Part shown: in pieces, positions 1 through 4,999 of the stretch
How the letters are laid out: each line of letters opens with the position of its first letter
How positions within the stretch are numbered: the stretch's first letter is position 1
Origin: Comamonadaceae bacterium
GTDB lineage: Bacteria > Pseudomonadota > Gammaproteobacteria > Burkholderiales > Burkholderiaceae_C
Length of the DNA stretch: 5,359 nt
Direction of reading: 5' to 3'
Assembly: GCA_947374705.1 (NCBI GenBank)
Contig: CANCDA010000173.1
Location: 1-5,359 of the forward strand
Translations under genes and position numbers: made by a program
The notes under the pieces: model-generated
What the model saw: the letters and a program-made list of their open reading frames with translations, nothing else
The model's database searches: none
Told to the model about the DNA's origin: nothing

Positions 1-920
1 TGGCCAATGCGCCGGATCGGTGTGCCTTCGGTGTGGCTCAAAAATTCGGTTTCACTCCACAGGTACATCGACACCAATTGCTGCCCACTTAAGCCCTTTC
101 GCTCGTCAAAGTCGGGCAGCGCACTGCGCTGGGCAAACTTGTTCCAGGGGCAAATCAACTGGCAGTCATCGCAGCCATAAATCCGGTTGCCCATGAGCGG
201 GCGCAGCTCCAGTGGAATGCGGCCTGCGTGCTCAATCGTCAGATAAGAAATGCAGCGCCGTGCGTCCAGCCGGTACGGCGCGATGATGGCTTGGGTGGGG
301 CACACGTCAATGCATGACGTACAAGTGCCGCAGTGCCCGCTGACGGGCTCGGTCGCAGGCAGGGCCACATCGACATAAATTTCACCGAGAAAAAACATTG
401 AGCCCGCCTCACGGTTGAGCACCAGGGTGTGCTTACCGCGCCAGCCCTGGCCGCTGCGCGCGGCGAGTTCGGCCTCTAGCACCGGGGCCGAGTCGGTGAA
501 GGCGCGATAGCCAAAAGGGCCGATGTGTTGCGCCATGCGATCGGCCAGTTTTTGCAGGCGAGAGCGCAGCACCTTGTGGTAATCCCGCCCCCGGGCATAG
601 ACCGACACCACGGCCTCATCGGGCCGCTGCAAGCGCGCAAACTCCAGCGCCTGCCAGCCTTCGGGCGTGTGGGCGGGCAAGTAATCCATGCGCGCGGTGA
701 TGACGCTCACCGTGCCCGGCACCAGCTCGGCCGGACGTGCCCGCCTCAGGCCATGCGCTGCCATATAGGCCATGTCGCCATGAAAGCCACGCGCCAACCA
801 ATCCAGCAAGCCCGCCTCGGCGCTGCTCAAATCCACACCGCTGACGCCAATTTGAGAGAATCCAAGCTCAAGGGCCCAGCCCTGGATCAAGGAAATGAAT
901 TGAGTGTTGTTGAGCGTCAC
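1..920 (-). CDS. queG: Epoxyqueuosine reductase QueG (3' end outside window)
   Basis: QueG reduces epoxyqueuosine to queuosine at the wobble base of GUN-anticodon tRNAs in the cytoplasm, using cobalamin and two 4Fe-4S clusters. The first 306 codons are visible; E. coli QueG has about 380 residues, so roughly the last fifth, including the C-terminal repeat region, is cut off by the window edge. Seen directly: a bacterial-ferredoxin-like pattern C197-x2-C200-x2-C203-x3-C207-P, a further C223 in RRCISYLTIE, and C250-x2-C253-x3-C257-P in YGCDDCQLICPWN. That is all eight cluster cysteines. D143 in FTDSAP matches the proposed catalytic aspartate, and GKHTLVLN and RPLMGNRIYGC are family hallmarks. 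GTG at 918-920 is the first start in frame upstream of the conserved region (LGFSQIGVSG, residues 19-28). The frame stays open further upstream but offers no ATG, GTG or TTG nearby. No convincing Shine-Dalgarno precedes it. The 5' end overlaps divergent tsaE by 21 bases. Confidence 0.95.
   Translation of the reverse strand, partial: MTLNNTQFISLIQGWALELGFSQIGVSGVDLSSAEAGLLDWLARGFHGDMAYMAAHGLRRARPAELVPGTVSVITARMDYLPAHTPEGWQALEFARLQRPDEAVVSVYARGRDYHKVLRSRLQKLADRMAQHIGPFGYRAFTDSAPVLEAELAARSGQGWRGKHTLVLNREAGSMFFLGEIYVDVALPATEPVSGHCGTCTSCIDVCPTQAIIAPYRLDARRCISYLTIEHAGRIPLELRPLMGNRIYGCDDCQLICPWNKFAQRSALPDFDERKGLSGQQLVSMYLWSETEFLSHTEGTPIRRIG
889..893 (+). promoter_or_regulatory. Shine-Dalgarno deciding the tsaE TTG start
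   Basis: AAGGA lies six bases before the TTG codon at 900-902, a normal spacing. This supports TTG as the tsaE start, because there is no ATG or GTG in frame between here and the conserved N-terminal segment. A nearer ATG at 895 is in another frame and stops after two codons. A small hairpin (AGGGC, loop CCA, GCCCT, 871-883) ends five bases before this site. Confidence 0.55.
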
Positions 921-1442
921 CCGCCCATTGTAAAAAGTCTGCGCTGCCCGGACGAGTCTGCCACGCAGGCCTTGGCTGAAAACCTGGCCACCAACCCGGC
1001 CTTGCGCAATGCCTTCATTGAGCTCCAAGGCGACTTGGGTGCGGGCAAGACCACGCTGGTGCGCCACCTGCTGCGCGCGCTGGGCGTGCAGGGGCGCATC
1101 AAGAGCCCGACCTATGCGGTGGTGGAGGCGTATGAGGTGCCAGGGCATGAGGTCAACAGCCCTCTGAGCATCTGGCACTTCGACTTCTACCGTTTTCAAG
1201 ACCCGCAAGAGTGGGAAGACGCGGGCTTTCGCGATATCTTTACCAGCCCTGGCCTGAAGCTGGCCGAGTGGCCGGACAAGGTGGGCGATCTGCTGCCACG
1301 CGCCGATCTGAGCATCCATCTAGCGACGCTGGACGACGAGGCACGTGTGCTCACCCTCACGGCGCAAAGCGCCATAGGCGAAGCGCTCTTGCACAACGCG
1401 CCAGGACTTCAAGATTTAACCCACAGCGAGGGCACGGCATGA
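900..1442 (+). CDS. tsaE: tRNA threonylcarbamoyladenosine biosynthesis ATPase TsaE
   Basis: TsaE (YjeE) is the P-loop ATPase that works with TsaB and TsaD to place threonylcarbamoyl on A37 of ANN-decoding tRNAs; it is normally essential. From the chosen TTG start the product is 180 residues, slightly longer than the E. coli protein (about 153), mainly at the C-terminus. Seen directly: Walker A GDLGAGKT at residues 44-51, SPTY in the switch segment, HFDFYR at 93-98 (D95 in the conserved HxDxYR motif), and EWP at 123-125. All are family signatures. The open frame extends back to 525, but that extension runs antisense through queG and has no TsaE similarity, so it is excluded. The conserved start (LRCPDESATQALAENLA) aligns with the E. 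coli N-terminus, so translation must begin upstream of codon 939. TTG 900 with its AAGGA is the best option. The stop overlaps the amiC start (ATGA), implying translational coupling. Confidence 0.93.
   Translation: MSVVERHPPIVKSLRCPDESATQALAENLATNPALRNAFIELQGDLGAGKTTLVRHLLRALGVQGRIKSPTYAVVEAYEVPGHEVNSPLSIWHFDFYRFQDPQEWEDAGFRDIFTSPGLKLAEWPDKVGDLLPRADLSIHLATLDDEARVLTLTAQSAIGEALLHNAPGLQDLTHSEGTA
927..932 (-). promoter_or_regulatory. Possible -10 element for queG (near-leaderless transcript)
   Basis: On the minus strand TACAAT (5 of 6 matches to TATAAT) ends seven bases before the queG GTG codon. If used, transcription would begin at or beside the start codon, which would fit the absence of a Shine-Dalgarno. 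The hexamer 17 bases upstream (TCGTCC) is a poor -35, so this is weak and inferred only. The site lies inside the 5' coding part of tsaE. Confidence 0.25.
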
Positions 1443-2779
1443 AGCGCCGCGACCTGCTGGCCTCGGGCCCTTTGGTGCTGCTGCTAGGCCACCAGCAACT
1501 GGCACGCGGGGCCAGCATTGTGGCGGTGCGCGTTTGGCCCGCGCCGGACTATTCACGCGTCACCATTGAGTCCGACACCCAACTCATCGCCCGCCAAACC
1601 TTTGTTGCCAACCCGCCGCGCCTGGCGGTGGACATCGAGGGCATTGACCTCATCCCCACCCTGCGTGAGCTGGTGGCCAAAGTGCGCAGCGATGACCCCA
1701 ACATCGCCGGCATCCGCGTCGGGCAAAACGCACCCAATGTGGTGCGGCTGGTGATTGACCTCAAACTGCCCATCACGCCGCAGGTGTTCACCCTGACCCC
1801 GGTGGCTGCTTACCAGCACCGACTGGTGTTGGATCTGCACCCGGTGCAGGTCGCCGATCCGCTGGCGGCCCTGATTGCCGAGCGCTTGAAAGACAAACCC
1901 GTCAGCTCGCCCGCCGCAGACCCGCTAGGCGAGCTCATGTCTCAGCGCTTGGGCCAAGCCACCAAAACGCTGCCCTTACCCGCAGCCGCCATACCCGCAC
2001 CGACACAAACACACTCACCAACGCCCTCTCCAACGTCCGCACCAGAGCCACACACCGACCGCCTCATCATCATCGCCCTGGACCCCGGCCACGGCGGGGA
2101 AGACCCCGGTGCCATTGGCCCCAACGGCACGCGGGAAAAAGACGTGGTGCTCAAACTCGCCCACCTGCTGCGCGACCGCATCAACACCACCACCATCAAG
2201 GGCAACCCCATGCGCGCCTACCTCACGCGCGACGCTGATTTTTTTGTGCCCCTGCATGTGCGGGTGCAAAAAGCACGCAAGGTGCAGGCCGATCTGTTTG
2301 TCAGCCTGCATGCCGACGCCTTCTTCACCCCCCGCCCTCAGGGGGCCAGCGTCTTCGCCCTGAGCCAGGGCGGTGCCTCCAGCAGCGCGGCCAGGTGGAT
2401 GGCCAACCAGGAAAACAAGGCCGACCTGATCGGTGGCATCAACGCGCAGGCCAAAGATGCCCAGGTGCAACGCGCCCTGCTCGACATGAGCACCACTGCG
2501 CAGATCAACGACAGCCTCAAACTGGGCGGCACGCTATTGGCAGAGATGGGCCGGGTGGGCAAGTTGCACAAACCCAAGGTGGAGCAAGCCAGCTTTGCCG
2601 TGCTCAAAGCGCCCGACATTCCCAGTGTGTTGGTGGAGGCCGCCTTCATCAGCAACCCGGAAGAAGAAGCCAAGCTCAACAGCGAGGCCTACCAAGAACA
2701 GCTCGCCAACGCGCTGATGCGTGGCATCGAGAGCTACTTCGCCCGCAACCCGCCACTCGCGCGCAGCCGCGTGACCTAG
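1439..2779 (+). CDS. amiC: N-acetylmuramoyl-L-alanine amidase AmiC
   Basis: A periplasmic zinc amidase of 446 residues that cleaves the amide bond between MurNAc and L-alanine, splitting septal peptidoglycan so daughter cells separate. The E. coli orthologue is activated by NlpD. The N-terminus (MKRRDLLASGPLVLLLG) has paired arginines before a hydrophobic stretch, consistent with Tat export as known for E. coli AmiC, with likely cleavage near A25. Residues about 27-135 form the AMIN domain (VAVRVWPAPDYSRVTIES). A proline/threonine-rich linker covers about 136-207. Amidase_3 covers about 209-434, with zinc ligands H218 (DPGHGG), E233 (REKDVV) and H291 (SLHAD) and catalytic E400 (LVEAAFISN). 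The insertion around 326-370 corresponds to the regulatory helix region of AmiA/B/C-type enzymes. GAGGG at 1428-1432 is six bases before the ATG, which overlaps the tsaE stop. The frame extends back to 1211 inside tsaE, but the signal peptide fixes the start. Odd: the linker has two copies of an ADPL-type motif. Confidence 0.95.
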   Translation: MKRRDLLASGPLVLLLGHQQLARGASIVAVRVWPAPDYSRVTIESDTQLIARQTFVANPPRLAVDIEGIDLIPTLRELVAKVRSDDPNIAGIRVGQNAPNVVRLVIDLKLPITPQVFTLTPVAAYQHRLVLDLHPVQVADPLAALIAERLKDKPVSSPAADPLGELMSQRLGQATKTLPLPAAAIPAPTQTHSPTPSPTSAPEPHTDRLIIIALDPGHGGEDPGAIGPNGTREKDVVLKLAHLLRDRINTTTIKGNPMRAYLTRDADFFVPLHVRVQKARKVQADLFVSLHADAFFTPRPQGASVFALSQGGASSSAARWMANQENKADLIGGINAQAKDAQVQRALLDMSTTAQINDSLKLGGTLLAEMGRVGKLHKPKVEQASFAVLKAPDIPSVLVEAAFISNPEEEAKLNSEAYQEQLANALMRGIESYFARNPPLARSRVT

Positions 2780-2800
2780 TGCGGCGCGAAGTCGCAGCAC
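2779..2800 (+). terminator. Weak hairpin after amiC
   Basis: GTGC/GCAC and GCG/CGC pair around a six-base loop with one G-A mismatch, starting at the last base of the amiC stop codon. No T-run follows. GCGGCG at 2781-2786 could instead pair with CGCCGC at 2812-2817. It lies in the 39-base gap between convergent amiC and the 2819-3127 gene. A terminator is expected here, but neither structure is a classical intrinsic one. Confidence 0.25.
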
Positions 2801-2818
2801 CTGAGCCCAGCCGCCGCT

Positions 2819-3127
2819 CTAATGGTCGTCAAAGCGCGGGTGCGACAGGCCTTCAGCGGGCGCACCGGTGTCGGGGTCAATCCAGTCGGAGATGCCGATC
2901 TCGTCCTCTGCCTCTTGCAAGGTTTCCCCAGGGCTGGGCGTCTCTTCGTCGGCCGACTCCAAGTCGGCCAGGGCCATGTCCAGACTCTCGAACGGGCCAA
3001 ACTCATTGCGCCCGTCCAAGGTTCGCCAGTAGTAACCGTCGGGCCGCGACATGATTTGTTCACGACTTTTCTGGATGGCGGTACGGTCTGACACCGCACG
3101 TTCCACCGCTGTTTTCTTGCGCTTCAT
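2819..3127 (-). CDS. Hypothetical 102-residue charged protein
   Basis: I do not recognise a named family. From the ATG at 3127 the product has 102 residues. The first 28 are strongly basic (MKRKKTAVER, then DRTAIQKSREQIMSR). Next comes an aromatic segment, GYYWRTLDGRNEFGPF (31-46), a short predicted helix SLDMALADL (48-56), and an acidic remainder ending in GISDWIDPDTG (78-88) and a DDH terminus. No signal peptide, membrane segment or cysteine is present, so it should be cytoplasmic. An ATG six bases further upstream (3133) abuts the GAGGAG ribosome binding site, so the inner ATG with six-base spacing is preferred. Codon use looks like its neighbours, and the coherent protein with a strong ribosome binding site argues for a real gene. 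It converges on amiC and lies 92 bases downstream of the diguanylate cyclase on the same strand. Two FNR-like sites precede it, hinting at oxygen-linked control. Confidence 0.8.
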   Translation of the reverse strand: MKRKKTAVERAVSDRTAIQKSREQIMSRPDGYYWRTLDGRNEFGPFESLDMALADLESADEETPSPGETLQEAEDEIGISDWIDPDTGAPAEGLSHPRFDDH

Positions 3128-3133
3128 CACCAT

Positions 3134-3139
3134 CTCCTC
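3134..3139 (-). promoter_or_regulatory. Strong Shine-Dalgarno for the 102-residue protein gene
   Basis: GAGGAG on the minus strand is directly followed by ATG GTG ATG. Only the second ATG (3127) has normal six-base spacing, while the first has none, so this site decides the start in favour of 3127. Confidence 0.7.
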
Positions 3140-3157
3140 ACAAGGATTGATCCAACT

Positions 3158-3171
3158 TTGACCATCATCAA
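3158..3171 (-). promoter_or_regulatory. FNR/Anr-like palindrome, proximal site
   Basis: The minus strand reads TTGATGATGGTCAA. That matches the Anr form TTGAT-N4-GTCAA in all ten fixed bases, and the FNR form TTGAT-N4-ATCAA in nine of ten. Its centre is about 37 bases upstream of the start codon of the 102-residue protein. Binding by an FNR/CRP-family regulator is inferred from the match and position only. Confidence 0.5.
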
Positions 3172-3191
3172 GCTTGGCTCTTGGATCGACA

Positions 3192-3205
3192 TTGCGCTAG
3201 ATCAA
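3192..3205 (-). promoter_or_regulatory. FNR-like palindrome, distal site
   Basis: The minus strand reads TTGATCTAGCGCAA, with one perfect FNR half (TTGAT) and one weaker half (CGCAA): eight of ten fixed positions. Its centre is 34 bases upstream of the proximal site and about 71 bases upstream of the start codon. If it acted at -41.5, transcription would start near 3157, with GATGAT (3164-3169) as a fair -10. That -10 falls within the proximal site. Confidence 0.35.
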
Positions 3206-3219
3206 ACATCCCTTTGTGC

Positions 3220-4182
3220 TCACTCCAATGGGCTAGTGATACCGTCCATGTGCACGCCGTTGCGGCCCAAGCTTTTGGCGCGGTAGAGCGCGGCATCGGC
3301 GCGTTTGAGCAGGGCCGCAAACGTCAACTCTTGCGACAAGCTACTCACCCCAATGCTGACGGTGTAGTGGAGGGTCTGGCCCGCCACCGACACCGTCCTT
3401 TGACCCACCTGTTCAACCATGCGCACGGCCAAGGCATGGCCACCCTCCTGCGTGGTGCTGGGCAAGAGCACCGAGAATTCCTCCCCACCCAAGCGACCGA
3501 TCACATCCGAATCGCGCAAAAGACCGCGCACGGTATGCACAAAGTCGCGCAGCACCGCGTCACCTGCGTCATGACCATGTTGATCATTGATTTGTTTGAA
3601 GTGATCCAGATCCAGCATCATCACCATCAGCGGCAAGTTGTAGCGCTGGGAGCGTGAGAACTCTTGCTCTGCCACGTCCAGAAAGTGACGGCGACTCAAC
3701 GCATTCGTCAACACATCCACATTGGCCAACATGAGATTGGCCAACTCTGCGGCCTTGAGTCGCGTCACCTCTTCATGGCTCACCACGACCCGCCCGAGGG
3801 CATCACGCACCGGCAAGGCCCGCATGATGAACCAGCGGATTTCACCTGCGCTCTGGAATGAATACTCCATTTGGAAATGCGGCATCTCACCACCAATCAC
3901 AGCGGCAATGCCTTGCGACGCCGTCAGCAGCATGACGCCATGTTCGCGCCCGATCAGGTGCTCAAGCACCTCAAAATACCGGACGCCGGGCGATCCGAAT
4001 GAAGGCTCAAACCCCTGCGATTGAGCAAACTCTTGCCAAGCGACATTGGTTTGCAAGATATGCCCTTGCTGGTCCAGCACAGCAATGTGGGAGGACAAGG
4101 CATCAAACACCGCTTGTTGGAGGTGGTGGGCAATGCGCAAAATTTCTTGCGCATTGTCTTGGCTTGCCGTGTCATGTGCCAT
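3220..4182 (-). CDS. PAS-GGDEF diguanylate cyclase
   Basis: A 320-residue cytoplasmic protein with no membrane segment, predicted to make cyclic di-GMP from two GTP. Residues about 22-145 form a PAS sensor domain (FDALSSHIAVLDQQGHILQTN at its start, then a VVSHEEVTRLK exit). Residues about 152-315 form the GGDEF domain. Numbered against PleD as known to me: metal ligands D191 (LDLDHF) and E234 within GGEEF (232-236), guanine contacts N199 (IND) and D208 (GHDAGD). All are present, so it should be active. An RxxD inhibitory site, R223-D226, sits five residues before GGEEF, which suggests product feedback. Odd: the usual DxLTG opening reads DVLTN (156-160), with Asn for Gly. There is no EAL or HD-GYP domain. 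GGAGGAG (4192-4198) precedes the ATG by nine bases. The PAS ligand cannot be told from sequence. The gene lies downstream of dedA and upstream of the small unknown gene on the same strand, with gaps of about 110 and 90 bases. Confidence 0.93.
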   Translation of the reverse strand: MAHDTASQDNAQEILRIAHHLQQAVFDALSSHIAVLDQQGHILQTNVAWQEFAQSQGFEPSFGSPGVRYFEVLEHLIGREHGVMLLTASQGIAAVIGGEMPHFQMEYSFQSAGEIRWFIMRALPVRDALGRVVVSHEEVTRLKAAELANLMLANVDVLTNALSRRHFLDVAEQEFSRSQRYNLPLMVMMLDLDHFKQINDQHGHDAGDAVLRDFVHTVRGLLRDSDVIGRLGGEEFSVLLPSTTQEGGHALAVRMVEQVGQRTVSVAGQTLHYTVSIGVSSLSQELTFAALLKRADAALYRAKSLGRNGVHMDGITSPLE

Positions 4183-4204
4183 GCGTCTCGACTCCTCCGG
4201 TTTC

Positions 4205-4254
4205 AGTGGGGTTCTCGCTTAAGACATCGGCAAAGTGTAACCAAATACCCCACT
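4205..4254. repeat. 8-base inverted repeat upstream of the cyclase gene
   Basis: AGTGGGGT (4205-4212) and ACCCCACT (4247-4254) are perfect reverse complements separated by 34 bases. The arms bracket the proposed -10 element of the diguanylate cyclase gene, so they could be an operator pair. The loop is long for an RNA hairpin. Role unknown. Confidence 0.4.
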
Positions 4255-4263
4255 TCGAGTCAG
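4234..4263 (-). promoter_or_regulatory. Possible sigma70 promoter of the cyclase gene
   Basis: On the minus strand CTGACT (4258-4263; four of six matches to TTGACA) is 18 bases from TACACT (4234-4239; four of six matches to TATAAT). Transcription would begin near 4227, giving a leader of about 45 bases with GGAGGAG near its end. It is the best pair I could see in this gap, but it is only moderate. Confidence 0.35.
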
Positions 4264-4285
4264 AAATTGTTCAGTCGGGCCGAAC
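4264..4285 (-). terminator. Possible weak terminator after dedA
   Basis: Downstream of the dedA stop on the minus strand, GTTCGG and CTGAAC can pair (six pairs, one a G-U) around a five-base loop, followed by AATTT. The stem is short and the T-run minimal. It abuts the proposed -35 of the cyclase gene, a sensible place to separate the two transcripts. Confidence 0.3.
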
Positions 4286-4293
4286 CTGGCCTT

Positions 4294-4947
4294 TTAACGC
4301 ACGTCCGCAGCGGGTGAGCGCCTAGCCCGCCAAGCACCCAGCAGGATGAGCAGGCCGGGGATCAAAATCATCGCCCAAATGATTTTGTCCAGATGCGCTT
4401 TGACGAAAGGAAAATTGCCAAAGAAATAGCCGATGGTGACAATGCCGCCCACCCACAGGGCACCGCCCGTCACGTCAAAGAAGGTGAAGCGGCTGCGCGT
4501 CATTTGCGCCACCCCAGCAACGAAGGGCGCGAAGGTGCGCAGGAAGGGCATGAAGCGCGCGGCGATCAGGGTGACGCCGCCGTATTTCTCATAAAACGCA
4601 TGGGCTTGGTTGAAGGCATTTTTATTGAAGTAACGCGAGTTTTCCCACTTGAAAACACGCGGCCCAAAGTAACGCCCCAGTGCGTAGTTGGACTGATTGC
4701 CCAAAATGGCAGCAGCCAGCAAGAGCCCGATCGAGAGCGGGTAACTCATCAAACCCACGCCGCACATCGCCCCCACCACAAACAGCAGCGAGTCACCCGG
4801 CAAAAACGGCATGACCACAACGCCGGTTTCCACAAAGATGATGAGAAACAACAGGGCATACACCCAAGTGCCGTGCGTTTGCACAAACACCTCCAGGTGC
4901 TTGTCAACGTGAAGGATGAAGTCGAGGAGAAGGGCAATGAATTCCAT
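4294..4947 (-). CDS. dedA: DedA family inner-membrane protein
   Basis: A 217-residue polytopic inner-membrane protein. The DedA family is linked to proton-motive-force maintenance, membrane lipid homeostasis and resistance to alkali and cationic compounds, and some members are proposed lipid scramblases or carrier-lipid transporters. The start MEFIALLLDFILHVDKHLEV aligns closely with E. coli DedA (219 residues). This supports ATG 4947 over the open frame that extends to 5055 into the neighbouring gene. Seen directly: FVETGVVVMPFLPGDSLLF (38-56), with E40 and D52 at the acidic positions essential in YqjA/YghB; GNQSNYALGRYFG (83-95); and ARFMPFLRTFAPFVAGV (130-146), with R131 and R137 at the essential arginine positions. 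Hydrophobic segments lie at about 28-62, 66-88, 155-178 and 188-206, with a basic C-terminal tail. Only a weak CAGGG precedes the ATG. It lies 52 bases downstream of livF on the same strand and may be co-transcribed. Confidence 0.95.
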   Translation of the reverse strand: MEFIALLLDFILHVDKHLEVFVQTHGTWVYALLFLIIFVETGVVVMPFLPGDSLLFVVGAMCGVGLMSYPLSIGLLLAAAILGNQSNYALGRYFGPRVFKWENSRYFNKNAFNQAHAFYEKYGGVTLIAARFMPFLRTFAPFVAGVAQMTRSRFTFFDVTGGALWVGGIVTIGYFFGNFPFVKAHLDKIIWAMILIPGLLILLGAWRARRSPAADVR

Positions 4948-4981
4948 GCCCTGGATTATCCCCGCACGCTCACCCCTCAGC

Positions 4982-4997
4982 GCGCACCCCTGTGCGC
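4982..4997 (-). repeat. Perfect hairpin between livF and dedA
   Basis: GCGCAC and GTGCGC form a perfect six-base stem with a four-base loop, starting two bases after the livF stop codon. No T-run follows on the minus strand. It may act as an mRNA-stabilising or processing stem, or a weak terminator that lowers dedA expression relative to the transporter genes. The role is inferred. Confidence 0.4.
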
Positions 4998-4999
4998 CC

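Noticed and set aside
871..883. AGGGC-CCA-GCCCT hairpin upstream of tsaE as a regulatory leader.
   Set aside because: It is short and falls within queG codons for conserved residues (QGWALELG), so coding constraint explains the sequence.
525..899. Open frame extending tsaE upstream by 125 codons.
   Set aside because: It runs antisense through the well-supported queG coding sequence, shows no TsaE similarity, and would make the protein twice the family length.
895..903. ATG AAT TGA mini-frame overlapping the tsaE TTG start.
   Set aside because: Its ATG is only one base from the AAGGA site, too close for good initiation, and a two-codon frame overlapping a coding start is easily due to chance.
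2015..2470. A 151-codon open frame on the minus strand inside amiC.
   Set aside because: It lies wholly opposite the conserved amidase domain, has no clear ribosome binding site or family signal, and fits a codon-bias shadow.
4281..4295. GGCC-GAACCT-GGCC followed by TTTT on the plus strand as a terminator.
   Set aside because: The stem has only four pairs, and no plus-strand gene ends near it.
4956..4961. GATAAT on the minus strand just before the dedA ATG, as a -10 element.
   Set aside because: No -35 match occurs at 16-18 bases upstream, and the transcript would start almost at the ATG. A chance match is more likely.
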